Position numbers and translations under genes: made by a program | The notes under the pieces: generated by a model | Databases searched by the model: none | What the model was told of the DNA's origin: nothing | Seen by the model: only the letters and a program-made list of their open reading frames with translations | Assembly (NCBI GenBank): GCA_964019135.1 | Contig: OZ025249.1 | Span: 15,649,088 to 15,713,087 of the forward strand | DNA length: 64,000 bases | Reading direction: 5' to 3' | From: Arenicola marina | Lineage: Eukaryota > Annelida > Polychaeta > Arenicolidae | In this document: positions 27,801-42,800 of the stretch, one piece after another | Position numbering within the stretch: position 1 is the first letter of the stretch | How the letters are laid out: each line of letters begins with the position of its first letter

Positions 27801-30800
27801 GGTAGGTTTGAGGCGGTCACCGACTGTATGGTGCCACAGCCCACACTGGTGCTTTAAGACGCCTTGACGGGTAGGTTTGAGGCGGTCACCGACTGTATGG
27901 TGCCACAGCCAACACTGGTGCTTTAAGACGCCTTGATGGGTAGGTTTGAGGCGGTCACCGACTGTATGGTGCCACAGCCAACACTGGTGCTTTAAGACGC
28001 CTTGACGGGTAGGTTTGAGGCGGTCACCGACTGTATGGTGCCACAGCCCACACTGGTGCTTTAAGACGCTTTGATGGGTAGGTTTGAGGCGGTCACCGAC
28101 TGTATGGTGCCACAGCCAACACTGGTGCTTTAAGACGCCTTGATGGGTAGGTTTGAGGCGGTCACCGACTGTATGGTGCCACAGCCCACACTGGTGCTTT
28201 AAGACGCTTTGATGGGTAGGTTTGAGGCGGTCACCGACTGTATGGTGCCACAGCCAACACTGGTGCTTTAAGACGCCTTGACGGGTAGGTTTGAGGCGGT
28301 CACCGACTGTATGGTGCCACAGCCCACACTGGTGCTTCAAGACGCCTTGATGGGTAGGTTTGAGGCGGTCACCGACTGTATGGTGCCACAGCCCACACTG
28401 GTGCTTCAAGGCGCCTTGACGGGTAGGTATGAGGCGGTCACCGACTGTATGGTGCCACAGCCAACACTGGTGCTTTAAGACGCCTTGACGGGTAGGTTTG
28501 AGGCGGTCACCGACTGTATGGTGCCACAGCCCACACTGGTGCTTTAAGACGCCTTAACGGGTAGGTTTGAGGCGGTCACCGACTGTATGGTGCCACAGCC
28601 CACACTGGTGCTTTAAGACGCTTTGACGGGTAGGTTTGAGGCGGTCACCGACTGTATGGTGCCACAGCCCACACTGGTGCTTTAAGACGCCTTGATGGGT
28701 AGGTTTGAGGCGGTCACCGACTGTATGGTGCCACAGCCCACACTGGTGCTTTAAGACGCCTTGACGGGTAGGTTTGAGGCGGTCACCGACTGTATGGTGC
28801 CACAGCCAACACTGGTGCTTTAAGACGCCTTGACGGGTAGGTTTGAGGCGGTCACCGACTGTATGGTGCCACAGCCCACACTGGTGCTTTAAGACGCCTT
28901 GATGGGTAGGTTTGAGGCGGTCACCGACTGTATGGTGCCACAGCCAACACTGGTGCTTCAAGGCGCCTTGACGGGTAGGTTTGAGGCGGTCACCGACTGT
29001 ATGGTGCCACAGCCCACACTGGTGCTTCAAGGCGCCTTGACGGGTAGGTTTGAGGCGGTCACCGACTATATGGTGCAACAGCCCACACTGGTGCTTTAAG
29101 ACGCCTTGATGGGTAGGTTTGAGGCGGTCACCGACTGTATGGTGCCACAGCCCACACTGGTGCTTTAAGACGCTTTGATGGGTAGGTTTGAGGCGGTCAC
29201 CGACTGTATGGTGCCACAGCCAACACTGGTGCTTCAAGACGCCTTGACGGGTAGGTTTGAGGCGGTCACCGACTGTATGGTGCCACAGCCCACACTGGTG
29301 CTTTAAGACGCTTTGATGGGTAGGTTTGAGGCGGTCACCGACTGTATGGTGCCACAGCCCACACTGGTGCTTTAAGACGCATTGACGGGTAGGTTTGAGG
29401 CGGTCACCGACTGTATGGTGCCACAGCCAACACTGGTGCTTTAAGACGCCTTGACGGGTAGGTTTGAGGCGGTCACCGACTGTATGGTGCCACAGCCCAC
29501 ACTGGTGCTTCAAGACGCTTTGATGGGTAGGTTTGAGGCGGTCACCGACTGTATGGTGCCACAGCCCACACTGGTGCTTTAAGACGCCTTGACGGGTAGG
29601 TTTGAGGCGGTCACCGACTGTATGGTGCCACAGCCCACACTGGTGCTTTAAGACGCTTTGATGGGTAGGTTTGAGGCGGTCACCGACTGTATGGTGCCAC
29701 AGCCAACACTGGTGCTTCAAGACGCCTTGACGGGTAGGTTTGAGGCGGTCACCGACTGTATGGTGCCACAGCCCACACTGGTGCTTTAAGACGCTTTGAT
29801 GGGTAGGTTTGAGGCGGTCACCGACTGTATGGTGCCACAGCCAACACTGGTGCTTCAAGACGCCTTGACGGGTAGGTTTGAGGCGGTCACCGACTGTATG
29901 GTGCCACAGCCCACACTGGTGCTTCAAGGCGCCTTGACGGGTAGGTTTGAGGCGGTCACCGACTGTATGGTGCCACAGCCTACACTGGTGCTTTAAGACG
30001 CATTGACGGGTAGGTTTGAGGCGGTCACCGACTGTATGGTGCCACAGCCAACACTGGTGCTTTAAGACGCCTTGACGGGTAGGTTTGAGGCGGTCACCGA
30101 CTGTATGGTGCCACAGCCCACACTGGTGCTTCAAGACGCTTTGATGGGTAGGTTTGAGGCGGTCACCGACTGTATGGTGCCACAGCCCACACTGGTGCTT
30201 TAAGACGCCTTGACGGGTAGGTTTGAGGCGGTCACCGACTGTATGGTGCCACAGCCCACACTGGTGCTTTAAGACGCCTTGACGGGTAGGTTTGAGGCGG
30301 TCACCGACTGTATGGTGCCACAGCCAACACTGGTGCTTTAAGACGCCTGGATGGGTAGGTTTGAGGCGGTCACCGACTGTATGGTGCCACAGCCCACACT
30401 GGTGCTTTAAGACGCCTGGATGGGTAGGTTTGAGGCGGTCACCGACTGTATGGTGCCACAGCCCACACTGGTGCTTTAAGACGCCTGGATGGGTAGGTTT
30501 GAGGCGGTCACCGACTGTATGGTGCCACAGCCAACACTGGTGCTTTAAGACGCCTTGACGGGTAGGTTTGAGGCGGTCACCGACTGTATGGTGCCACAGC
30601 CAACACTGGTGCTTTAAGACGCTTTGATGGGTAGGTATGAGGCGGTCACTGACTGTATGGTGCCACAGCCAACACTGGTGCTTTAAGACGCCTTGACGGG
30701 TAGGTTTGAGGCGGTCACCGACTGTATGGTGCCACAGCCCACACTGGTGCTTCAAGGCGCCTTGACGGGTAGGTTTGAGGCGGTCAGCGACTGTATGGTG

Positions 30801-33800
30801 CCACAGCCCACACTGGTGCTTTAAGACGCCTTGACGGGTAGGTTTGAGGCGGTCACCGACTGTATGGTGCCACAGCCAACACTGGTGCTTCAAGACGCCT
30901 TGACGGGTAGGTTTGAGGCGGTCACCGACTGTATGGTGCCACAGCCAACACTGGTGCTTTAAGACGCCTTGACGGGTAGGTTTGAGGCGGTCACCGACTG
31001 TATGGTGCCACAGTCAACACTGGTGCTTTAAGACGCCTTGACGGGTAGGTTTGAGGCGGTCACCGACTGTATGGTGCCACAGCCCACACTGGTGCTTTAA
31101 GACGCCTTGACGGGTAGGTTTGAGGCGGTCACCGACTGTATGGTGCCACAGCCAACACTGGTGCTTTAAGACGACTTGACGGGTAGGTTTGAGGCGGTCA
31201 CCGACTGTATGGTGCCACAGTCCACACTGGTGCTTTAAGACGCCTTGACGGGTAGGTTTGAGGCGGTCACCGACTGTATGGTGCCACAGCCCACACTGGT
31301 GCTTTAAGACGCCTTGACGGGTAGGTTTGAGGCGGTCACCGACTGTATGGTGCCACAGCCCACACTGATGCTTCAAGACGCCTTGACGGGTAGGTTTGAG
31401 GCGGTCAGCGACTGTATGGTGCCACAGCCAACACTGGTGCTTCAAGGCGCCTTGACGGGTAGGTTTGATGCGGTCACCGACTGTATGGTGCCATAGCCCA
31501 CACTGATGCTTCAAGACGCCTTGACGGGTAGGTTTGAGGCGGTCAGCGACTGTATGGTGCCACAGCCAACACTGGTGCTTCAAGGCGCCTTGACGGGTAG
31601 GTTTGAGGCGGTCACCGACTGTATGGTGCCACAGCCCACACTGGTGCTTCAAGACGCCTTGACGGGTAGGTTTGATGCGGTCACCGACTGTATGGTGCCA
31701 CAGCCAACACTGATGCTTCAAGACGCCTTGACGGGTAGGTTTGAGGCGGTCACCGACTGTATGGTGCCACAGCCCACACTGGTGCTTTAAGACGCCTTGA
31801 CGGGTAGGTTTGAGGCGGTCACCGACTGTATGGTGCCACAGCCAACACTGGTGCTTTAAGACGCCTTGACGGGTAGGTTTGAGGCGGTCACCGACTGTAT
31901 GGTGCCACAGCCAACACTGGTGCTTTAAGACGCCTGGATGGGTAGGTTTGAGGCGGTCACCGACTGTATGGTGCCACAGCCCACACTGGTGCTTCAAGGC
32001 GCCTTGACGGGTAGGTTTGAGGCGGTCACCGACTGTATGGTGCCACAGCCCACACTGGTGCTTTAAGACGCCTTGACGGGTAGGTTTGAGGCGGTCACCG
32101 ACTGTATGGTGCCACAGCCAACACTGGTGCTTTAAGACGCCTTGACGGGTAGGTTTGAGGCGGTCACCGACTGTATGGTGCCACAGCCAACACTGGTGCT
32201 TTAAGACGCCTTGACGGGTAGGTTTGAGGCGGTCACCGACTGTATGGTGCCACAGCCAACACTGGTGCTTTAAGACGCCTTGACGGGTAGGTTTGAGGCG
32301 GTCACCGACTGTATGGTGCCACAGCCCACACTGGTGCTTCAAGGCGCCTTGACGGGTAGGTTTGAGGCGGTCACCGACTGTATGGTGCCACAGTCCACAC
32401 TGGTGCTTTAAGACGCCTTGACGGGTAGGTTTGAGGCGGTCACCGACTGTATGGTGCCACAGCCAACACTGGTGCTTTAAGACGCCTTGACGGGTAGGTT
32501 TGAGGCGGTCACCGACTGTATGGTGCCACAGCCCACACTGGTGCTTCAAGGCGCCTTGACGGGTAGGTTTGAGGCGGTCACCGACTGTATGGTGCCACAG
32601 CCAACACTGGTGCTTCAAGGCGCCTTGACGGGTAGGTTTGAGGCGGTCACCGACTGTATGGTGCCACAGCCAACACTGGTGCTTTAAGACGCCTTGACGG
32701 GTAGGTTTGAGGCGGTCACCGACTGTATGGTGCCACAGCCAACACTGGTGCTTTAAGACGCCTTGACGGGTAGGTTTGAGGCGGTCACCGACTGTATGGT
32801 GCCACAGCCCACACTGGTGCTTCAAGGCGCCTTGACGGGTAGGTTTGAGGCGGTCACCGACTGTATGGTGCCACAGTCCACACTGGTGCTTTAAGACGCC
32901 TTGACGGGTAGGTTTGAGGCGGTCACCGACTGTATGGTGCCACAGCCAACACTGGTGCTTTAAGACGCCTTGACGGGTAGGTTTGAGGCGGTCACCGACT
33001 GTATGGTGCCACAGCCCACACTGGTGCTTTAAGACGCTTTGACGGGTAGGTATGAGGCGGTCACCGACTGTATGGTGCCACAGCCAACACTGGTGCTTTA
33101 AGACGCCTTGACGGGTAGGTCTGAGGCGGTCACCGACTGTATGGTGCCACAGCCAACACTGGTGCTTTAAGACGCCTTGACGGGTAGGTCTGAGGCGGTC
33201 ACCGACTGTATGGTGCCACAGCCAACACTGGTGCTTCAAGACGCCTTGACGGGTAGGTCTGAGGCGGTCACCGACTGTATGGTGCCACAGCCCACACTGG
33301 TGCTTTAAGACGCCTTGACGGGTAGGTTTGAGGCGGTCACCGACTGTATGGTGCCACAGCCAACACTGGTGCTTTAAGACGCCTTGACGGGTAGGTCTGA
33401 GGCGGTCACCGACTGTATGGTGCCACAGCCAACACTGGTGCTTTAAGACGCTTTGATGGGTAGGTTTGAGGCGGTCACCGACTGTATGGTGCCACAGCCC
33501 ACACTGGTGCTTTAAGACGCTTTGATGGGTAGGTTTGAGGCGGTCACCGACTGTATGGTGCCACAGCCAACACTGGTGCTTTAAGACGCTTTGATGGGTA
33601 GGTTTGAGGCGGTCACCGACTGTATGGTGCCACAGTCCACACTGGTGCTTTAAGACGCCTTGACGGGTAGGTTTGAGGCGGTCACCGACTGTATGGTGCC
33701 ACAGTCCACACTGGTACTTTAAGACGCCTTGACGGGTAGGTTTGAGGCGGTCACCGACTGTATGGTGCCACAGTCCACACTGGTGCTTTAAGACGCCTTG

Positions 33801-36800
33801 ACGGGTAGGTTTGAGGCGGTCACCGGCTGTATGGTGCCACAGCCAACACTGGTGCTTTAAGACGCCTTGACGGGTAGGTTTGAGGCGGTCACCGACTGTA
33901 TGGTGCCACAGTCCACACTGGTGCTTTAAGACGCCTTGACGGGTAGGTTTGAGGCGGTCACCGACTGTATGGTGCCACAGCCAACACTGGTGCTTTAAGA
34001 CGCCTTGACGGGTAGGTTTGAGGCGGTCACCGACTGTATGGTGCCACAGCCAACACTGGTGCTTTAAGACGCTTTGATGGGTAGGTTTGAGGCGGTCACC
34101 GACTGTATGGTGCCACAGCCAACACTGGTGCTTTAAGACGCTTTGATGGGTAGGTCTGAGGCGGTCACCGACTGTATGGTGCCACAGCCAACACTGGTGC
34201 TTTAAGACGCCTTGACGGGTAGGTTTGAGGCGGTCACCGACTGTATGGTGCCACAGCCAACACTGGTGCTTTAAGACGCCTTGATGGGTAGGTTTGAGGC
34301 GGTCACCGACTGTATGGTGCCACAGCCAACACTGGTGCTTTAAGACGCCTTGACGGGTAGGTTTGAGGCGGTCACCGACTGTATGGTGCCACAGCCAACA
34401 CTGGTGCTTTAAGACGCTTTGATGGGTAGGTTTGAGGCGGTCACCGACTGTATGGTGCCACAGCCAACACTGGTGCTTTAAGACGCTTTGATGGGTAGGT
34501 CTGAGGCGGTCACCGACTGTATGGTGCCACAGCCAACACTGGTGCTTTAAGACGCCTTGACGGGTAGGTTTGAGGCGGTCACCGACTGTATGGTGCCACA
34601 GCCAACACTGGTGCTTCAAGACGCCTTGACGGGTAGGTTTGAGGCGGTCACCGACTGTATGGTGCCACAGCCAACACTGGTGCTTTAAGACGCCTTGACG
34701 GGTAGGTTTGAGGCGGTCACCGACTGTATGGTGCCACAGCCCACACTGGTGCTTTAAGACGCCTTGACGGGTAGGTTTGAGGCGGTCACCGACTGTATGG
34801 TGCCATAGCCAACACTGGTGCTTTAAGACGCCTTGATGGGTAGGTTTGAGGCGGTCACCGACTGTATGGTGCCACAGCCAACACTGGTGCTTTAAGACGC
34901 CTTGACGGGTAGGTTTGAGGCGGTCACCGACTGTATGGTGCCACAGCCCACACTGGTGCTTTAAGACGCTTTGATGGGTAGGTTTGAGGCGGTCACCGAC
35001 TGTATGGTGCCACAGCCAACACTGGTGCTTTAAGACGCCTTGATGGGTAGGTTTGAGGCGGTCACCGACTGTATGGTGCCACAGCCCACACTGGTGCTTT
35101 AAGACGCTTTGATGGGTAGGTTTGAGGCGGTCACCGACTGTATGGTGCCACAGCCCACACTGGTGCTTTAAGACGCCTTGACGGGTAGGTTTGAGGCGGT
35201 CACCGACTGTATGGTGCCACAGCCCACACTGGTGCTTCAAGACGCCTTGATGGGTAGGTTTGAGGCGGTCACCGACTGTATGGTGCCACAGCCCACACTG
35301 GTGCTTCAAGGCGCCTTGACGGGTAGGTATGAGGCGGTCACCGACTGTATGGTGCCACAGCCAACACTGGTGCTTTAAGACGCCTTGACGGGTAGGTTTG
35401 AGGCGGTCACCGACTGTATGGTGCCACAGCCCACACTGGTGCTTTAAGACGCCTTGACGGGTAGGTTTGAGGCGGTCACCGACTGTATGGTGCCACAGCC
35501 CACACTGGTGCTTCAAGGCGCCTTGACGGGTAGGTTTGAGGCGGTCACCGACTGTATGGTGCCACAGCCAACACTGGTGCTTCAAGGCGCCTTGACGGGT
35601 AGGTTTGAGGCGGTCACCGACTGTATGGTGCCACAGCCAACACTGGTGCTTTAAGACGCCTTGACGGGTAGGTTTGAGGCGGTCACCGACTGTATGGTGC
35701 CACAGCCCACACTGGTGCTTTAAGACGCCTTGACGGGTAGGTTTGAGGCGGTCACCGACTGTATGGTGCCACAGCCAACACTGGTGCTTCAAGGCGCCTT
35801 GACGGGTAGGTTTGAGGCGGTCACCGACTGTATGGTGCCACAGCCCACACTGGTGCTTCAAGACGCTTTGATGGGTAGGTTTGAGGCGGTCACCGACTGT
35901 ATGGTGCCACAGCCCACACTGGTGCTTTAAGACGCCTTGACGGGTAGGTTTGAGGCGGTCACCGACTGTATGGTGCCACAGCCCACACTGGTGCTTTAAG
36001 ACGCTTTGATGGGTAGGTTTGAGGCGGTCACCGACTGTATGGTGCCACAGCCAACACTGGTGCTTCAAGACGCCTTGACGGGTAGGTTTGAGGCGGTCAC
36101 CGACTGTATGGTGCCACAGCCCACACTGGTGCTTTAAGACGCTTTGATGGGTAGGTTTGAGGCGGTCACCGACTGTATGGTGCCACAGCCAACACTGGTG
36201 CTTCAAGACGCCTTGACGGGTAGGTTTGAGGCGGTCACCGACTGTATGGTGCCACAGCCCACACTGGTGCTTCAAGGCGCCTTGACGGGTAGGTTTGAGG
36301 CGGTCACCGACTGTATGGTGCCACAGCCTACACTGGTGCTTTAAGACGCATTGACGGGTAGGTTTGAGGCGGTCACCGACTGTATGGTGCCACAGCCAAC
36401 ACTGGTGCTTTAAGACGCCTTGACGGGTAGGTTTGAGGCGGTCACCGACTGTATGGTGCCACAGCCCACACTGGTGCTTCAAGACGCTTTGATGGGTAGG
36501 TTTGAGGCGGTCACCGACTGTATGGTGCCACAGCCCACACTGGTGCTTTAAGACGCCTTGACGGGTAGGTTTGAGGCGGTCACCGACTGTATGGTGCCAC
36601 AGCCCACACTGGTGCTTTAAGACGCCTTGACGGGTAGGTTTGAGGCGGTCACCGACTGTATGGTGCCACAGCCAACACTGGTGCTTTAAGACGCCTGGAT
36701 GGGTAGGTTTGAGGCGGTCACCGACTGTATGGTGCCACAGCCCACACTGGTGCTTTAAGACGCCTGGATGGGTAGGTTTGAGGCGGTCACCGACTGTATG

Positions 36801-39800
36801 GTGCCACAGCCCACACTGGTGCTTTAAGACGCCTGGATGGGTAGGTTTGAGGCGGTCACCGACTGTATGGTGCCACAGCCAACACTGGTGCTTTAAGACG
36901 CCTTGACGGGTAGGTTTGAGGCGGTCACCGACTGTATGGTGCCACAGCCAACACTGGTGCTTTAAGACGCTTTGATGGGTAGGTATGAGGCGGTCACTGA
37001 CTGTATGGTGCCACAGCCAACACTGGTGCTTTAAGACGCCTTGACGGGTAGGTTTGAGGCGGTCACCGACTGTATGGTGCCACAGCCCACACTGGTGCTT
37101 CAAGGCGCCTTGACGGGTAGGTTTGAGGCGGTCAGCGACTGTATGGTGCCACAGCCCACACTGGTGCTTTAAGACGCCTTGACGGGTAGGTTTGAGGCGG
37201 TCACCGACTGTATGGTGCCACAGCCAACACTGGTGCTTCAAGACGCCTTGACGGGTAGGTTTGAGGCGGTCACCGACTGTATGGTGCCACAGCCAACACT
37301 GGTGCTTTAAGACGCCTTGACGGGTAGGTTTGAGGCGGTCACCGACTGTATGGTGCCACAGTCAACACTGGTGCTTTAAGACGCCTTGACGGGTAGGTTT
37401 GAGGCGGTCACCGACTGTATGGTGCCACAGCCCACACTGGTGCTTTAAGACGCCTTGACGGGTAGGTTTGAGGCGGTCACCGACTGTATGGTGCCACAGC
37501 CAACACTGGTGCTTTAAGACGACTTGACGGGTAGGTTTGAGGCGGTCACCGACTGTATGGTGCCACAGTCCACACTGGTGCTTTAAGACGCCTTGACGGG
37601 TAGGTTTGAGGCGGTCACCGACTGTATGGTGCCACAGCCCACACTGGTGCTTTAAGACGCCTTGACGGGTAGGTTTGAGGCGGTCACCGACTGTATGGTG
37701 CCACAGCCCACACTGATGCTTCAAGACGCCTTGACGGGTAGGTTTGAGGCGGTCAGCGACTGTATGGTGCCACAGCCAACACTGGTGCTTCAAGGCGCCT
37801 TGACGGGTAGGTTTGATGCGGTCACCGACTGTATGGTGCCATAGCCCACACTGATGCTTCAAGACGCCTTGACGGGTAGGTTTGAGGCGGTCAGCGACTG
37901 TATGGTGCCACAGCCAACACTGGTGCTTCAAGGCGCCTTGACGGGTAGGTTTGAGGCGGTCACCGACTGTATGGTGCCACAGCCCACACTGGTGCTTCAA
38001 GACGCCTTGACGGGTAGGTTTGATGCGGTCACCGACTGTATGGTGCCACAGCCAACACTGATGCTTCAAGACGCCTTGACGGGTAGGTTTGAGGCGGTCA
38101 CCGACTGTATGGTGCCACAGCCCACACTGGTGCTTTAAGACGCCTTGACGGGTAGGTTTGAGGCGGTCACCGACTGTATGGTGCCACAGCCAACACTGGT
38201 GCTTTAAGACGCCTTGACGGGTAGGTTTGAGGCGGTCACCGACTGTATGGTGCCACAGCCAACACTGGTGCTTTAAGACGCCTGGATGGGTAGGTTTGAG
38301 GCGGTCACCGACTGTATGGTGCCACAGCCCACACTGGTGCTTCAAGGCGCCTTGACGGGTAGGTTTGAGGCGGTCACCGACTGTATGGTGCCACAGCCCA
38401 CACTGGTGCTTTAAGACGCCTTGACGGGTAGGTTTGAGGCGGTCACCGACTGTATGGTGCCACAGCCAACACTGGTGCTTTAAGACGCCTTGACGGGTAG
38501 GTTTGAGGCGGTCACCGACTGTATGGTGCCACAGCCAACACTGGTGCTTTAAGACGCCTTGACGGGTAGGTTTGAGGCGGTCACCGACTGTATGGTGCCA
38601 CAGCCAACACTGGTGCTTTAAGACGCCTTGACGGGTAGGTTTGAGGCGGTCACCGACTGTATGGTGCCACAGCCCACACTGGTGCTTCAAGGCGCCTTGA
38701 CGGGTAGGTTTGAGGCGGTCACCGACTGTATGGTGCCACAGTCCACACTGGTGCTTTAAGACGCCTTGACGGGTAGGTTTGAGGCGGTCACCGACTGTAT
38801 GGTGCCACAGCCAACACTGGTGCTTTAAGACGCCTTGACGGGTAGGTTTGAGGCGGTCACCGACTGTATGGTGCCACAGCCCACACTGGTGCTTCAAGGC
38901 GCCTTGACGGGTAGGTTTGAGGCGGTCACCGACTGTATGGTGCCACAGCCAACACTGGTGCTTCAAGGCGCCTTGACGGGTAGGTTTGAGGCGGTCACCG
39001 ACTGTATGGTGCCACAGCCAACACTGGTGCTTTAAGACGCCTTGACGGGTAGGTTTGAGGCGGTCACCGACTGTATGGTGCCACAGCCAACACTGGTGCT
39101 TTAAGACGCCTTGACGGGTAGGTTTGAGGCGGTCACCGACTGTATGGTGCCACAGCCCACACTGGTGCTTCAAGGCGCCTTGACGGGTAGGTTTGAGGCG
39201 GTCACCGACTGTATGGTGCCACAGTCCACACTGGTGCTTTAAGACGCCTTGACGGGTAGGTTTGAGGCGGTCACCGACTGTATGGTGCCACAGCCAACAC
39301 TGGTGCTTTAAGACGCCTTGACGGGTAGGTTTGAGGCGGTCACCGACTGTATGGTGCCACAGCCCACACTGGTGCTTTAAGACGCTTTGACGGGTAGGTA
39401 TGAGGCGGTCACCGACTGTATGGTGCCACAGCCAACACTGGTGCTTTAAGACGCCTTGACGGGTAGGTCTGAGGCGGTCACCGACTGTATGGTGCCACAG
39501 CCAACACTGGTGCTTTAAGACGCCTTGACGGGTAGGTCTGAGGCGGTCACCGACTGTATGGTGCCACAGCCAACACTGGTGCTTCAAGACGCCTTGACGG
39601 GTAGGTCTGAGGCGGTCACCGACTGTATGGTGCCACAGCCCACACTGGTGCTTTAAGACGCCTTGACGGGTAGGTTTGAGGCGGTCACCGACTGTATGGT
39701 GCCACAGCCAACACTGGTGCTTTAAGACGCCTTGACGGGTAGGTCTGAGGCGGTCACCGACTGTATGGTGCCACAGCCAACACTGGTGCTTTAAGACGCT

Positions 39801-42800
39801 TTGATGGGTAGGTTTGAGGCGGTCACCGACTGTATGGTGCCACAGCCCACACTGGTGCTTTAAGACGCTTTGATGGGTAGGTTTGAGGCGGTCACCGACT
39901 GTATGGTGCCACAGCCAACACTGGTGCTTTAAGACGCTTTGATGGGTAGGTTTGAGGCGGTCACCGACTGTATGGTGCCACAGTCCACACTGGTGCTTTA
40001 AGACGCCTTGACGGGTAGGTTTGAGGCGGTCACCGACTGTATGGTGCCACAGTCCACACTGGTACTTTAAGACGCCTTGACGGGTAGGTTTGAGGCGGTC
40101 ACCGACTGTATGGTGCCACAGTCCACACTGGTGCTTTAAGACGCCTTGACGGGTAGGTTTGAGGCGGTCACCGGCTGTATGGTGCCACAGCCAACACTGG
40201 TGCTTTAAGACGCCTTGACGGGTAGGTTTGAGGCGGTCACCGACTGTATGGTGCCACAGTCCACACTGGTGCTTTAAGACGCCTTGACGGGTAGGTTTGA
40301 GGCGGTCACCGACTGTATGGTGCCACAGCCAACACTGGTGCTTTAAGACGCCTTGACGGGTAGGTTTGAGGCGGTCACCGACTGTATGGTGCCACAGCCA
40401 ACACTGGTGCTTTAAGACGCTTTGATGGGTAGGTTTGAGGCGGTCACCGACTGTATGGTGCCACAGCCAACACTGGTGCTTTAAGACGCTTTGATGGGTA
40501 GGTCTGAGGCGGTCACCGACTGTATGGTGCCACAGCCAACACTGGTGCTTTAAGACGCCTTGACGGGTAGGTTTGAGGCGGTCACCGACTGTATGGTGCC
40601 ACAGCCAACACTGGTGCTTTAAGACGCCTTGATGGGTAGGTTTGAGGCGGTCACCGACTGTATGGTGCCACAGCCAACACTGGTGCTTTAAGACGCCTTG
40701 ACGGGTAGGTTTGAGGCGGTCACCGACTGTATGGTGCCACAGCCAACACTGGTGCTTTAAGACGCTTTGATGGGTAGGTTTGAGGCGGTCACCGACTGTA
40801 TGGTGCCACAGCCAACACTGGTGCTTTAAGACGCTTTGATGGGTAGGTCTGAGGCGGTCACCGACTGTATGGTGCCACAGCCAACACTGGTGCTTTAAGA
40901 CGCCTTGACGGGTAGGTTTGAGGCGGTCACCGACTGTATGGTGCCACAGCCAACACTGGTGCTTCAAGACGCCTTGACGGGTAGGTTTGAGGCGGTCACC
41001 GACTGTATGGTGCCACAGCCAACACTGGTGCTTTAAGACGCCTTGACGGGTAGGTTTGAGGCGGTCACCGACTGTATGGTGCCACAGCCCACACTGGTGC
41101 TTTAAGACGCCTTGACGGGTAGGTTTGAGGCGGTCACCGACTGTATGGTGCCATAGCCAACACTGGTGCTTTAAGACGCCTTGATGGGTAGGTTTGAGGC
41201 GGTCACCGACTGTATGGTGCCACAGCCAACACTGGTGCTTTAAGACGCCTTGACGGGTAGGTTTGAGGCGGTCACCGACTGTATGGTGCCACAGCCCACA
41301 CTGGTGCTTTAAGACGCTTTGATGGGTAGGTTTGAGGCGGTCACCGACTGTATGGTGCCACAGCCAACACTGGTGCTTTAAGACGCCTTGATGGGTAGGT
41401 TTGAGGCGGTCACCGACTGTATGGTGCCACAGCCCACACTGGTGCTTTAAGACGCTTTGATGGGTAGGTTTGAGGCGGTCACCGACTGTATGGTGCCACA
41501 GCCCACACTGGTGCTTTAAGACGCCTTGACGGGTAGGTTTGAGGCGGTCACCGACTGTATGGTGCCACAGCCCACACTGGTGCTTCAAGACGCCTTGATG
41601 GGTAGGTTTGAGGCGGTCACCGACTGTATGGTGCCACAGCCCACACTGGTGCTTCAAGGCGCCTTGACGGGTAGGTATGAGGCGGTCACCGACTGTATGG
41701 TGCCACAGCCAACACTGGTGCTTTAAGACGCCTTGACGGGTAGGTTTGAGGCGGTCACCGACTGTATGGTGCCACAGCCCACACTGGTGCTTTAAGACGC
41801 CTTGACGGGTAGGTTTGAGGCGGTCACCGACTGTATGGTGCCACAGCCCACACTGGTGCTTCAAGGCGCCTTGACGGGTAGGTTTGAGGCGGTCACCGAC
41901 TGTATGGTGCCACAGCCAACACTGGTGCTTCAAGGCGCCTTGACGGGTAGGTTTGAGGCGGTCACCGACTGTATGGTGCCACAGCCAACACTGGTGCTTT
42001 AAGACGCCTTGACGGGTAGGTTTGAGGCGGTCACCGACTGTATGGTGCCACAGCCCACACTGGTGCTTTAAGACGCCTTGACGGGTAGGTTTGAGGCGGT
42101 CACCGACTGTATGGTGCCACAGCCAACACTGGTGCTTCAAGGCGCCTTGACGGGTAGGTTTGAGGCGGTCACCGACTGTATGGTGCCACAGCCAACACTG
42201 GTGCTTCAAGACGCCTTGAAGGGTAGGTTTGAGGCGGTCACCGACTGTATGGTGCCACAGCCCACACTGGTGCTTTAAGACGCTTTGACGGGTAGGTTTG
42301 AGGCGGTCACCGACTGTATGGTGCCACAGCCCACACTGGTGCTTTAAGACGCCTTGATGGGTAGGTTTGAGGCGGTCACCGACTGTATGGTGCCACAGCC
42401 CACACTGGTGCTTTAAGACGCCTTGACGGGTAGGTTTGAGGCGGTCACCGACTGTATGGTGCCACAGCCAACACTGGTGCTTTAAGACGCCTTGACGGGT
42501 AGGTTTGAGGCGGTCACCGACTGTATGGTGCCACAGCCAACACTGGTGCTTTAAGACGCTTTGATGGGTAGGTTTGAGGCGGTCACCGAATGTATGGTGC
42601 CACAGCCAACACTGGTGCTTTAAGACGCTTTGATGGGTAGGTCTGAGGCGGTCACCGACTGTATGGTGCCACAGCCAACACTGGTGCTTTAAGACGCCTT
42701 GACGGGTAGGTCTGAGGCGGTCACCGACTGTATGGTGCCACAGCCCACACTGGTGCTTTAAGACGCCTTGACGGGTAGGTTTGAGGCGGTCACCGACTGT

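Noticed and set aside
4955..42278. Many plus-strand frames of 60-181 codons encoding TLVLQDALTGRFEAVTDCMV repeats
   Set aside because: They are fragments of the array between CTTTAA units, with no independent start or conserved content. Only units 1-2 can join the LRRC41 exon frame.
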